This document shows positions 32,819 to 42,551 of a stretch of 64,000 bases of DNA, piece by piece. Position 1 is the stretch's first letter, and each line of letters starts with the position of its first letter. The stretch comes from an uncultured Butyricimonas sp. (lineage in GTDB: Bacteria > Bacteroidota > Bacteroidia > Bacteroidales > Marinifilaceae): assembly GCA_944320555.1 (NCBI GenBank), contig CALUHX010000006.1:1-64000 (forward strand), written 5' to 3'. A program made the position numbers and the translations under genes. The notes below the pieces were generated by a model. It did no database searches. It had not been told where the DNA came from and saw only the letters and a list, made by a program, of their open reading frames with translations.

Positions 32819-35800
32819 ATGAGGAAAACAAAACCAGAAAAACAAAAGACCCCGAAACGACTCGGGAGAAGTCTTTTTGGCACGAAGCTATGGATGGCTT
32901 GCATGCTGCTGACGATTTGTACTATCCCGGCCATGGCGGAACCCGAAAGGGGAACGCTTCCGGGAGGAGACTCATTCGCCGTCACCGACACGACGGAAAC
33001 CCGCCAAGCCACACGGCAAGGAACCCCGGAACGGGTGACTATCACAGGGAAAGTGACCGACCGGGACAGCATGCCGTTGCCCGGCGTGGCCGTCGTCATC
33101 GAAGGGACCACCGTCGGGACATCGACAGACCCGGACGGGAACTACACGCTGACGACCGCGCGGACGGACAACATGACGCTGGTGTTCTCGTTCGTGGGCA
33201 TGAAGACCGTCAAGGAGACCATGGGGCAACGAACGACAATCAACGTAGTCCTGGCCTCCGAAAGCCAAAACATCGACGAGGTGGTCGTGACGGGCATTTA
33301 CACGAGGAACAAGGAAAGCTTCACCGGCTCGTCCAAGACGTACACGAGCAAGGACCTGAAGATGGTGGGGAACACCAACGTGCTGCGCAGCCTGCGGACG
33401 CTGGACCCGTCGTTCGCCATCGTGGACAACAACCTGATGGGGTCCGACCCGAACACGCTCCCGGAAATCAACGTGCGAGGGACGACGAGCATCGCCGCCA
33501 TGTCGCAGGAATACGATCAGGACCCGAACCAGCCGCTGTTCATCCTGGACGGTTTCGAGTCCACGCTGGAGACCATCAACAACTTGAGCATGGACCGCGT
33601 GGCCAGCATCACGATTTTGAAAGACGCCGCCGCAACGGCCATCTACGGCTCGAAAGCAGCCAACGGCGTCATCGTCGTGGAGACGAAGGCGCCGGAACCC
33701 GGCACGCTGCGGGTGAACTACAACGGCAACCTGAACCTGTCGTTCGCCGACCTGTCGGACTACAACCTGATGAACGCCGAGGAGAAACTGGAGTTCGAGC
33801 GGCTGGCCGGATATTATGGTGATATCGATGGAGATGGAGAAATCATTAGCGAAGGTTATGCCCAAACTTATTACTCCCGCTTGGCAGAAGTACGTCGAGG
33901 CGTAGACACGTATTGGATGAGTGAGCCGCTGCGTTTCGCCGTGTCGCACTCGCACGACCTGTTCGTGGAGGGAGGCGACGACCGGATGCGCTACGGGCTG
34001 GGGTTCAACTACAACAAGACCCAAGGCGTGATGAAGGGGTCGGACAAAGATGTGCTTAATGGAAATGTCAGATTGATTTACCGCTACAAGACATTGGCGT
34101 TCACTAACTACATGAACGTGGATTATTCATTGTCGACACGTGAGAATGTTTCCTTCTCCGAATTCTCTAGAGCGAATCCTTATTATCGAAAAACGAACGA
34201 ATATGGAGAAGCTCCTATGATTCTACAAAGTTATGGCAGTGGCACTTCCATGGAATACATGTACAATCCTGTGTACGACATGCAACAAAACAGTTTTGAC
34301 GAGACAAAAAGCTTCGGATTCCGAAACAATTTTGAGATAGACTGGCGCGTGGTTTCCACTTTAAGAGTCCGTGGTCGATTTAGTATTTCTAAAACCGTAA
34401 CCAGAGGCGAAGTTTTTCGTTCTCCTCACTTATCTGAATTTCATCAAAGTGCCGATGACGCAACTGGAAGTTACTCAGAAAGTAATAGTGACGCTATCAG
34501 CTACGATGGAGACTTTAATGCTACTTATGGGCAGTTGCTAAACGAAAAACACATGGTAAATGTCGTGGCGGGGATGCAAATATCTTCCTCCACTAACGAG
34601 AGTAGCTCGTACACGGTTTATGGTTTCACAGACGACCGCATTCCCAACCCGGCCTATTCATCCGGCTTCAGAGAAGGCGCACACCCAAGCTATTCCAATT
34701 CGAAATCACGCTCAGCCAGTTATTACTTGAATGGGGGATATGCTTATAATGAACGTTATTTGTTAGATTTCAACCTTCGCGCAGACGGCTCTTCTGTATT
34801 CGGTGTAGATAACAAATTTTCCACCACATGGTCAATTGGAATTGGTTGGAACATCCACAATGAGAAATTTATGAAAAATGTCGCATTCATCAATTTCTTG
34901 AAATTGCGTTACACGATTGGAAATCCTGGGAATCAGAATTTCAGCACCCACATGTCGTCCAATATGTATAATTACATATCTTCTTATTCCAATCCGTTCG
35001 GCTTGGGAGTTTATCTTAGCTCGTATGGAAATCCTCAATTAGAGTGGCAAAAAACTGTTGACCAGAATTATGGCATCGATGTTGAATTGTTTGACAGTAG
35101 ATTAAACGTGACTTTCGACTACTTCACAAAAGACACAGACCCATTATTGGTAAATATCACCCTGCCAACTTCCACAGGAACAACGTCTATTCCGCAAAAT
35201 TTAGGAAGTCAATTAACAACCGGTTATACATTCTCGGCCAATGTTGTTTTGCTAAAACGGGACGAAATGCAATGGCGTATAAACGCAAATGGCAGTCACT
35301 ATCATTATGAATACCGGGACATCGGGAACCAATTGGATCGATACAACGAACAAAACAGAACGGATGAAGCCAATGGAACTATTTCCAGTACGAACATGAA
35401 ACGCTATTATGATGGAGGAAGTCCTTCTGATTTGTGGGCCGTTCGTTCCGCAGGCATTGACCCCGTTACCGGACGAGAAATCTTTATCAAGAAAGACGGC
35501 ACACAAACATTCACTCATGATACAGAAGACGAAGTTGTTGTTGGAAGCAGCGATCCGGATCTTGAAGGAGTCATCGGAACATCATTTTATTGGAAAGGTC
35601 TTTCCGTAAGTGTGAATCTCCGTTACCGTTTCGGCGGACAAATATTTTTGTCCACGTTATACGAAAAAGTGGAAAATATCACGGATTCCGAAATCCGCTA
35701 CAACCAAGACAAACGAGCCTTATATGATCGCTGGCAACAGCCAGGAGACGTGGCCAAGTACAAAGGCATATCACTGACGGAAAGCACGCCAATGTCATCC

Positions 35801-36013
35801 CGCTTTATAGCAGACGAGAACACACTAAGCGGAGAATCGATATCCATCAGCTATGAGACTCAAGCTAAATGGCTACGCCGCATTGGGGCTTCTTCTATGA
35901 CTTTTAGCGGGTACATGAACGACATTTTCTACTCTTCTTCTGTAACGAATGAACGAGGATTGGATTACCCGTTTGCACGCAGTATTTCATTCTCATTAGG
36001 TATTAGATTTTAA
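32819..36013 (+). CDS. SusC/RagA TonB-dependent transporter without STN domain
   Basis: A 1064-residue outer-membrane transporter. It has a long charged N-terminus before the signal helix (LWMACMLLTICTIPAMA, about 24-40), a CarboxypepD_reg domain (about 72-150, VTITGKVTDRDSMPLPGVAV), a TonB box-like EVVVTGI (about 154), and a plug with QPLFILDGFES and SITILKDAAATAIYGSKAAN, followed by the barrel ending ISFSLGIRF. Codons 1 to about 331 are GC-rich; after 33812 the DNA is AT-rich, returns to GC-rich at about 33920-34045, then stays AT-rich. This mosaic suggests exchange with another susC. Confidence 0.93.
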   Translation: MRKTKPEKQKTPKRLGRSLFGTKLWMACMLLTICTIPAMAEPERGTLPGGDSFAVTDTTETRQATRQGTPERVTITGKVTDRDSMPLPGVAVVIEGTTVGTSTDPDGNYTLTTARTDNMTLVFSFVGMKTVKETMGQRTTINVVLASESQNIDEVVVTGIYTRNKESFTGSSKTYTSKDLKMVGNTNVLRSLRTLDPSFAIVDNNLMGSDPNTLPEINVRGTTSIAAMSQEYDQDPNQPLFILDGFESTLETINNLSMDRVASITILKDAAATAIYGSKAANGVIVVETKAPEPGTLRVNYNGNLNLSFADLSDYNLMNAEEKLEFERLAGYYGDIDGDGEIISEGYAQTYYSRLAEVRRGVDTYWMSEPLRFAVSHSHDLFVEGGDDRMRYGLGFNYNKTQGVMKGSDKDVLNGNVRLIYRYKTLAFTNYMNVDYSLSTRENVSFSEFSRANPYYRKTNEYGEAPMILQSYGSGTSMEYMYNPVYDMQQNSFDETKSFGFRNNFEIDWRVVSTLRVRGRFSISKTVTRGEVFRSPHLSEFHQSADDATGSYSESNSDAISYDGDFNATYGQLLNEKHMVNVVAGMQISSSTNESSSYTVYGFTDDRIPNPAYSSGFREGAHPSYSNSKSRSASYYLNGGYAYNERYLLDFNLRADGSSVFGVDNKFSTTWSIGIGWNIHNEKFMKNVAFINFLKLRYTIGNPGNQNFSTHMSSNMYNYISSYSNPFGLGVYLSSYGNPQLEWQKTVDQNYGIDVELFDSRLNVTFDYFTKDTDPLLVNITLPTSTGTTSIPQNLGSQLTTGYTFSANVVLLKRDEMQWRINANGSHYHYEYRDIGNQLDRYNEQNRTDEANGTISSTNMKRYYDGGSPSDLWAVRSAGIDPVTGREIFIKKDGTQTFTHDTEDEVVVGSSDPDLEGVIGTSFYWKGLSVSVNLRYRFGGQIFLSTLYEKVENITDSEIRYNQDKRALYDRWQQPGDVAKYKGISLTESTPMSSRFIADENTLSGESISISYETQAKWLRRIGASSMTFSGYMNDIFYSSSVTNERGLDYPFARSISFSLGIRF

Positions 36014-36026
36014 ATGCATACAAATT

Positions 36027-37511
36027 ATGACGAAGATTATAAAATTATTGATAGTATGTTTGGCTCTCGGCCTGACTTCATGCAACACATGGTTAGATGT
36101 TGAGCAAGAAGACAGCGTCATGGAAAAAGACTTGTTCGAGAGTCTAGACGGTTTCCAGATGGCTTTGAACGGAGTGTATTTAAACATGAACTCTTCAAGC
36201 AGTTACGGAGGAGCCATGACCATGAGTGTGGTTGACGTGTTGGCCCAATACTACGATTGTTCAAATACGGACCATAATTATAACGCATTACAAAGCTTTC
36301 AGTATGATTCTGACAGACCTGTGTCACAATTTTCTTCCATCTGGCAAGTAGCATACCAACAAATTTCTTACTTGAACGCAGTGATAGAACATTGTGACGA
36401 AGACCGGGACGTTTTAAATGACACATATTATGGATTAATCAAAGGCGAAGCATTAGGCTTACGGGCTTTATATCATTTCGACCTATTGCGCTTATTCGGC
36501 CCCCTATGGTCCAATAAAGAGGCAGAATCCATTCCTTACATGAAATCATCAAACCGTTCCATTCAACCGCTAATTTCCGCGGACAGCGTGATAGATTGCG
36601 TATTGGAAGATTTAGCGGAAGCTGCCGATTTATTGCGGGACATCGACCCTGTCGTCACCGAGGGAGGAAGAAATGAAAGCGGTGGCGACGCCGGGAACGA
36701 TTTTTACTATCGAGTATACCGAATGAATTATTTTGCCGTGCAAGCATTGCGAGCCAGAGCTTCATTGTGGGCGCAAGACTATACTAACGCAAAAAATTAT
36801 GCGGTGGAAACCATTCAGGCGGCCACGACAGATTCTTTGTTCCGACTTTACTATTCGGACTACGCAGCCACGTACACCTACGATCGTGTATTCGAACCAG
36901 AAATTCTATTCGCCTTGTACAACTCCGCACGCGGGGATGCTTGTTATGACACATACTTTACGGAAGACCTGGGGTATACGAACATCTTGGGCATGGCAGC
37001 CGGACGAGCAGAATCCATGTATTCACCAACAGATTATCGCCTGACTCGTTTCTGGGAAGGAGATCAACCAGTCGGTTCAGACGAATACAAATTTGATCTT
37101 TTTATTAAATACGAAGAATTATCGGCCACCGGAACCACAGCCTCGGAACAATGGAACCGAGTCCGTTACATGATACCTCTGTTCAGACTAAGTGAACTTT
37201 ACTTGATCGCAGCAGAATGCACAGGCATTCATGAGCAAAATGTGGCTGAAGCCGTGGAACAATATTTGAACCCCTTGCGACGAGCCCGTAATGAAATCTC
37301 CTTGGAATCCTCGATTACAATATCGGAGTTGAGGGATTACATCAAAAATGAGTACATCTGTGATTTCATCGGAGAAGGACAGACATTCTTTTACTTTAAA
37401 CGCAACGAATTACAGACTATCCCCAATGGAGCCTCAGGTGACGACCAAGCCATGGCGTTGACCAATTACGTGATTCCTCTACCGGATAGTGAAATGGATC
37501 AACGAGAATAG
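36027..37511 (+). CDS. SusD/RagB-family nutrient-binding lipoprotein
   Basis: A 494-residue SusD homologue: lipobox LGLTSC (Cys19), NTWLDVEQEDSVMEKDLF opening, and helical body with EALGLRALYHFDLLRLFGP (about 145-163), the RagB signature. The C-terminus NYVIPLPDSEMDQRE is typical. It starts 13 bases after its SusC partner and has the same AT-rich composition as the SusC barrel, so the pair probably moved together. It differs clearly from the SusD at 24598-26076, implying another ligand. Confidence 0.9.
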   Translation: MTKIIKLLIVCLALGLTSCNTWLDVEQEDSVMEKDLFESLDGFQMALNGVYLNMNSSSSYGGAMTMSVVDVLAQYYDCSNTDHNYNALQSFQYDSDRPVSQFSSIWQVAYQQISYLNAVIEHCDEDRDVLNDTYYGLIKGEALGLRALYHFDLLRLFGPLWSNKEAESIPYMKSSNRSIQPLISADSVIDCVLEDLAEAADLLRDIDPVVTEGGRNESGGDAGNDFYYRVYRMNYFAVQALRARASLWAQDYTNAKNYAVETIQAATTDSLFRLYYSDYAATYTYDRVFEPEILFALYNSARGDACYDTYFTEDLGYTNILGMAAGRAESMYSPTDYRLTRFWEGDQPVGSDEYKFDLFIKYEELSATGTTASEQWNRVRYMIPLFRLSELYLIAAECTGIHEQNVAEAVEQYLNPLRRARNEISLESSITISELRDYIKNEYICDFIGEGQTFFYFKRNELQTIPNGASGDDQAMALTNYVIPLPDSEMDQRE

Positions 37512-37535
37512 CAATCACTAAAAATCTAAAAACAT

Positions 37536-38417
37536 ATGAAACACTTCATTTATATATGCGCAATTATTTGCTCGCTTGTGGGAGTCTCCTCTTGTCAAGA
37601 AAATGATTTGGAAACTTGGCATGGAGAAGATGGAATTTATTTCTATGTGCAATGGGGTGTCGACTGGTACGACACGACTTATTGGGCGGCACAATCTTAT
37701 ACTGAAGTTAATTTTGTTAGCTTAGGGGAAGACACAGCCGAGGTACAGATGCGTGTAATGCTCGCCGGAAATATCACAGACTATGACAGACAATTTCGAA
37801 TCGTCCTCGACCAAGACAGCACAACTGCTGTGGAGGGTGTGAATTTTGTGAACGTGGCAAATGAATATCAAGTGCTGAAAGCAGGAACAAAATACACAGA
37901 CATATCCATCACCGTCATGAATTCCGCCGTGTTGGAAGACGAGGAATTACAGATTGGATTCCGTCTATTGCCAACTGAAGACTTGTGCTTAGCGTGTCCC
38001 GTATGGCAAGACCTCGACGGAATGTTGGACAATGCTTTAGGATTAGAACAATTTGACGGAGCTTTTCATCTAATCCGGTTGAATGACTTCATGACCCGTC
38101 CTGATGGCTGGGTAGGCTTGCCCACGCCTGACGAGGCAGTCGAAGGAGACCAAGAAAGAGGCGTGTTAGGCATATTCTCCCGGGAGAAATTTGAATACAT
38201 TCAGTCTGTGATACCTGAAATAACATATGAAGATTTTGAATCCTCAGAAACAATGCCGACAGTGCGGGCGCAGGCTATCGGCAACTTAGTGGCCGCAAGT
38301 CTGCAAGAAGCGTACGACAGCGGCAATCCAGTCCTGGAAGCTGACGGCCGCTTAATGTGGGTCAATGGCGTGTCATGGTATTCTTATTGGGAAGTTCCGT
38401 ATGTGCCAGGAAATTAA
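37536..38417 (+). CDS. DUF4843-like lipoprotein
   Basis: A 293-residue lipoprotein with lipobox GVSSC (Cys20) followed by acidic residues, which in Bacteroidetes often mark surface export of lipoproteins. The beta-rich middle (VQMRVMLAGNITDYDRQFRIVLDQ as two strands, about 70-95) with a YTDISITVMNSAVLEDEELQ turn is DUF4843-like. It is longer than the partner in the first locus (234). It lies between susD and the PKD-like gene in the same order as that locus. Function is not established. Confidence 0.68.
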   Translation: MKHFIYICAIICSLVGVSSCQENDLETWHGEDGIYFYVQWGVDWYDTTYWAAQSYTEVNFVSLGEDTAEVQMRVMLAGNITDYDRQFRIVLDQDSTTAVEGVNFVNVANEYQVLKAGTKYTDISITVMNSAVLEDEELQIGFRLLPTEDLCLACPVWQDLDGMLDNALGLEQFDGAFHLIRLNDFMTRPDGWVGLPTPDEAVEGDQERGVLGIFSREKFEYIQSVIPEITYEDFESSETMPTVRAQAIGNLVAASLQEAYDSGNPVLEADGRLMWVNGVSWYSYWEVPYVPGN

Positions 38418-38439
38418 CAAAATCTAAAATGATAAAATT

Positions 38440-39987
38440 ATGAGACATATCTTTTTAATGTTGGGAACAGGAATATTGATGATTCTATTATTTTCCTGCT
38501 ATGACGACAAAGGCTCGTATGACTACCATGATGTCAACGAAATTTCTGTAACGTGGATGACAAGCGGCTACACAATGATAAACAACAGCGACACGTTGCG
38601 TATCACGCCACAATGGGAGTTAGATTCAACCAGCGAAGAACCGTACATCGAATTTTCCATGGATGACGGGCAAGACACCTCACGGTATGAATATATTTGG
38701 GAGATTCAAGAAAGCGAAGTGACTTCCACCGACCAAGGAACCATTGTCGGAAGAGAACGCAATCTTGTTTATCCTATAAATCTATCTCCGACAACTTACA
38801 CAATTTATTTAAAGATTCGGGACACAGAGACAGGTCTACTCTGGATATCCAACACAAGCTTGCGAGTCGCCCAAGCTTCAGAACAAGGCTATCTATTTTT
38901 AGGAGAAAAAGAAGATGGGACTGTCGGCTTGGACATGGTTTCTACCGCAACGGACACCATTATTTTGAAAAACATGCTTGACAACTGCGGCTTGCCGGAA
39001 CTATACGGACCACTTCGGGTGATGTACACGGGATATTATTACAAAAATAATTGCGTATGGATAGTAACAGAATCCGGGGCTTATCGACTCGATCCAAATA
39101 CGATGCAAGGGTCCACATACGATACTTTTGACGCAGTGATTTACGCCGCAGTCCCTATGCCGGAAACCTTACTTCCTTTAAGCATGGCTTCCAGACGTTA
39201 TGGCTATACCATGAATGGTTCCTTCAGGGCCTATGCGACAGAAGATTACGTTTTTGCTGCTTCTATCACACTAGGGGAATCATTCGGAAATCCGCTTAAC
39301 CGCTATTCGTCCACAAGCACCGATTTCTTTAAACCTTATCCACATGTGTTCTCGGATAGTTACAGCAATCAAAGCTATATCATATACGATGAGACCAACC
39401 GGTGTTTCACATATTTCCGTTCAAGCTCTTATAACAATGTCACCAAACTATCAGACGCTTCGGAAACTCCATTTACTTGGCAACAACCGGAAGGCAGAGA
39501 ACTGATATATGGAGAAAACACATGGATGCGAGGCAGCAGCACATACTATTGCATGGCTCTTTTGGAAGACACAGATAATTTCTATGTCTATCATTTCATG
39601 TGTACGAATCCTCCTACAAAAAGTCGAGCCTACACCATTCCCAAGAGCGAGGTGCCTAATCTACATGCGGGACAATTATACGCTTTCGCCGGAGGACGAA
39701 CGCTATTACTTTATGCGGAAGGAAGCATGTTGTACGCATACGACTATGAAAATAAGCTAGGGTACGAAATGGACATGGGTGACGAAATCACTTGCATGGA
39801 ATTCGATTACGTCAACAATGTCCTTGACGAGATCATGATTGCGACATACAATGACACTGAACAAGGTATCGTTCAGCGTTTCCAATTAGAAGATGACGAT
39901 CTTCGAGCTTTCGAATTGACCCCATTGCATAATTGTCGTTGGACTGGATTAGTAAGAGTTGTCGACATGGATGTTCGTAATCAATGA
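38440..39987 (+). CDS. PKD-like family lipoprotein
   Basis: A 515-residue lipoprotein with lipobox LLFSC (Cys20) followed by YDDKGSYDYHDVNE, matching the start of the paralogue at 22233-23858. An immunoglobulin-like region (about 45-145) includes YEYIWEIQESE and TIYLKIRDTETGLLW, then a beta-propeller-like half with repeated aromatic strands. It closes the SusC/D operon; a repeat element begins 4 bases after the stop. Its ligand is unknown. Confidence 0.75.
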   Translation: MRHIFLMLGTGILMILLFSCYDDKGSYDYHDVNEISVTWMTSGYTMINNSDTLRITPQWELDSTSEEPYIEFSMDDGQDTSRYEYIWEIQESEVTSTDQGTIVGRERNLVYPINLSPTTYTIYLKIRDTETGLLWISNTSLRVAQASEQGYLFLGEKEDGTVGLDMVSTATDTIILKNMLDNCGLPELYGPLRVMYTGYYYKNNCVWIVTESGAYRLDPNTMQGSTYDTFDAVIYAAVPMPETLLPLSMASRRYGYTMNGSFRAYATEDYVFAASITLGESFGNPLNRYSSTSTDFFKPYPHVFSDSYSNQSYIIYDETNRCFTYFRSSSYNNVTKLSDASETPFTWQQPEGRELIYGENTWMRGSSTYYCMALLEDTDNFYVYHFMCTNPPTKSRAYTIPKSEVPNLHAGQLYAFAGGRTLLLYAEGSMLYAYDYENKLGYEMDMGDEITCMEFDYVNNVLDEIMIATYNDTEQGIVQRFQLEDDDLRAFELTPLHNCRWTGLVRVVDMDVRNQ

Positions 39988-39991
39988 AACC

Positions 39992-40172
39992 GAAGAGGCA
40001 GCCTCGGTATGGGCAACCACATCCCTCCGTCGGCTTCGCCGCCACCTCCCCTGTCCCGGGGGAGGTGGCTAAATGCTTGGACGGCGACGCCACCCACCCC
40101 TTCCCCGAAGGCAGGGGAAACACCCCGAAGGGAAACAAAGACGCAAGAACCGCATATCGAGGCAGCCTCTTC
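39992..40172 (-). repeat. MITE-like repeat, family M copy 3
   Basis: A 181-bp element with 20-bp ends GAAGAGGCAGCCTCGGTATG (39992-40011) and CATATCGAGGCAGCCTCTTC (40153-40172), 18 of 20 matching, and the nested CCCTCCGTCGGCTTCGCCG / CCCCGGGGGAGG core. It lies between the PKD-like stop and the thioredoxin gene, in the opposite orientation to copies 1 and 2. Confidence 0.75.
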
Positions 40173-40245
40173 ATTCATCCTCCCCGCCCTGACTGCGCGG
40201 GCGGCAAGGCCGTGGCGTTCCCACACAACCATCCACGCCTTGCCT

Positions 40246-40276
40246 CTTGTTTTCATTCCACAATGTATTACCTTTG
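40246..40276 (+). promoter_or_regulatory. promoter of the thioredoxin-like gene
   Basis: CTTG (40246-40249, one mismatch), 19-bp spacer, TACCTTTG (40269-40276), 28 bases before the start codon. The gene therefore has its own promoter and need not depend on the SusC/D operon. Confidence 0.6.
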
Positions 40277-40304
40277 TCAGCCTTATCATTAAAATCACAC
40301 ACAC

Positions 40305-42473
40305 ATGAAAAGATTATCAATCACAGGCATGTTGCTGCTGGCGCTCCTCCCGCTGTGGACGGCGGGGCAGGGGATTGAATTCCGGGACATGCCGCTCGAA
40401 AAAGCGTTAGAGACCGCCGCCAAAGAAAAGAAAATGGTCTTCATCGACTTCTACACCACATGGTGCGGCCCGTGCAAAACGCTGAGCAACGAAGTCTTCC
40501 CGCAGAAGGAGGTGGGCGACTTCTTCAACGCCCGCTTCGTCTCGCTGAAATGCGACGCGGAAAAGGGCGACGGCCCCGCCCTCGCCCGCAAATACGGCGT
40601 GAGGGCCTACCCCACCCTGGCGTTCCTTAACGCCGACGGCACGCTGGCCTACAGCTTCGCCGGAGCCTTGGACGCGGCCTCCCTCATCGAGCGGGTGCGG
40701 CGGGGAATCGACCCCGACCTCGCCCCCGACAAGCTGCAGGCCCGCTACGACAGCGGCGAGCGCACGCCGGAACTCATCTACTACCACGCCATCACCCTCT
40801 TCGAGAACGGCAAGGACGACGAGGCCAACGCCGTCATCTCCGATTATTTCCAAAGCCTGTCGGACCGCAAGAAAAGCTCGCCCGACAACTTCGCCATCTA
40901 CGAGCGTTACATCCTCAACCTCGACAACCCCGTCGCCCAATACGTCGTGGAACACCACGACCGGTTTTTCAAAACCGTGGGCGAAGAACGCGCGCGGCGA
41001 CTGATGCGCAAATGGCTGTGGCAGGAGACCATGCCCTACGTCATCGCCCGCGACAACGACCGCCTCACCCCCGAGGGCTTCCGGACACTGAAGCGGCAAG
41101 TGGAGGAAACCGGCCTCGACACCGGCACCTACCCCGCCATGCTGCGCCTGGGCGACTACAAAATGGCCGGACAGTGGGACCAATACCTCGACTACTGCCG
41201 TGAGAAATTCCCCGAATTCAGCGACGCCGAAAAATTCCTCATCCTCATCAACCTCGACCGCTTCGCCACGGCCGACGACCCCCTGAGGGAAAAAGCCGCC
41301 CGCCTCGTGGAGGAAAACATCGGCTCCCTCGACAACCGGCAACAAATACCCCTGCGCGCCACGCTGCGGCGGCTGAAAGGAGAGAACATCTACCGCCTGC
41401 GGGTGGAACTCACAGGCGCGGAATCGGGCGTCGCCGTTCTCTCCGGCCTCAAAGGCAAGACCTATGCGCGGGACTCCTTCCCGTTCGAGGGCGGCCTGGT
41501 GGCCATCGACTTCCCCGCCACGGACACCGTCCAATACACCCTGCGCGTCGTGGCCCCCGAACTGCGGTACCCCACGGCCAAGCTGGGCGACTACTACCCC
41601 TTCTTCAACATCATGCTGGTGCCCGGCGGCTCCGTCCGCCTCTCCGCCGCGCTGGAGAAAGGCAAACTCCCCCGGGTGAGGTGCCTCGGCGGCGACCGCG
41701 TCTCGCACGACTTCATCCGCCTCGCCCACGAATTGCCTGAGGCCGACGAACGCGCCTACCAGCAACTCATCATCGACAACATCATCGCCGGCGGCGACAT
41801 CCGCGACTACCCCGGCGAACTAAGCCGGAACCAAGAGGCCGTGAAACGCAAGACGATGGCCTTCATCCGCGAAAACCCCGACAGCTACATCGCCGAAACG
41901 GAACTCTACAAATACTACAACTGGTTCGACGAGAACGAGACCGAGGAACTTTTCAAACGGATGTCCCCCGCCCTGCGCGGCAACGCCTACGGCCAGGCGC
42001 TGGCCATGAGGCTGGAACGGGGACGGCGGTTCCGCACGGGCGCCCAGGCCGCCGACTTCACGAAGAAAGAGCTCGGCGGCAAGGAAGTGTCGCTCGCCCA
42101 ATGGCGGGGCAAATACGTGCTGCTCGACTTCTGGGGCAGCTGGTGCGGCCCCTGCCGGGCGTCGCACCCCCACCTGAAGGAGCTGCACGAGAAATACAAA
42201 GACGACGTGGTGTTCGTCAGCGTGGCCGAGGAGCAGACCAGGGACATCGAGAAAGCCCGCGCCAGCTGGGGAAAGGCCATACGGGAGGACGGGCTGACGT
42301 GGACCCAAATCCTGAACAACGAGGGGAAAGACCTGTACAATCTCGTGGACCTCTACCACGTCACCTCCTTCCCGACCAAAATCCTCATCGACCCGGAAGG
42401 CAAGATAGCCGCCCGCTGGAGCGGCAGTTCCGCCACGCCGGACGACAAGCTGCGGGAACTGTTCGGCCACTGA
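40305..42473 (+). CDS. secreted protein with two thioredoxin-like domains
   Basis: A 722-residue exported protein. A signal peptide (about 1-21) is followed by an N-terminal thioredoxin domain with WCGPCK (Cys54, Cys57) of the DsbD-gamma/thioredoxin-7 kind. A long helical and beta linker (about 150-580) includes a stretch like the DUF4369 region of TlpA proteins. The C-terminal TlpA/redoxin domain has WCGPCR (Cys614, Cys617) and a cis-Pro at SFPTK. It should shuttle thiol-disulfide exchange in the periplasm. Two separate active sites in one chain suggest relay or isomerase activity, which is inference. Composition is host-like, unlike the SusC/D genes upstream. Confidence 0.85.
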   Translation: MKRLSITGMLLLALLPLWTAGQGIEFRDMPLEKALETAAKEKKMVFIDFYTTWCGPCKTLSNEVFPQKEVGDFFNARFVSLKCDAEKGDGPALARKYGVRAYPTLAFLNADGTLAYSFAGALDAASLIERVRRGIDPDLAPDKLQARYDSGERTPELIYYHAITLFENGKDDEANAVISDYFQSLSDRKKSSPDNFAIYERYILNLDNPVAQYVVEHHDRFFKTVGEERARRLMRKWLWQETMPYVIARDNDRLTPEGFRTLKRQVEETGLDTGTYPAMLRLGDYKMAGQWDQYLDYCREKFPEFSDAEKFLILINLDRFATADDPLREKAARLVEENIGSLDNRQQIPLRATLRRLKGENIYRLRVELTGAESGVAVLSGLKGKTYARDSFPFEGGLVAIDFPATDTVQYTLRVVAPELRYPTAKLGDYYPFFNIMLVPGGSVRLSAALEKGKLPRVRCLGGDRVSHDFIRLAHELPEADERAYQQLIIDNIIAGGDIRDYPGELSRNQEAVKRKTMAFIRENPDSYIAETELYKYYNWFDENETEELFKRMSPALRGNAYGQALAMRLERGRRFRTGAQAADFTKKELGGKEVSLAQWRGKYVLLDFWGSWCGPCRASHPHLKELHEKYKDDVVFVSVAEEQTRDIEKARASWGKAIREDGLTWTQILNNEGKDLYNLVDLYHVTSFPTKILIDPEGKIAARWSGSSATPDDKLRELFGH

Positions 42474-42500
42474 GTCCATCCCTCTCCCGCCCTGACCAAC

Positions 42501-42551
42501 GGAGGAGCGGCGCGAGTCCCCGGACACGCGCCGCTCCTCCGTCCTTTTCCC
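42501..42551 (+). terminator. terminator after the thioredoxin-like gene
   Basis: Stem GGAGGAGCGGCGCG / CGCGCCGCTCCTCC (42501-42514, 42527-42540) with a 12-base loop, then GTCCTTTTCCC. Confidence 0.8.
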
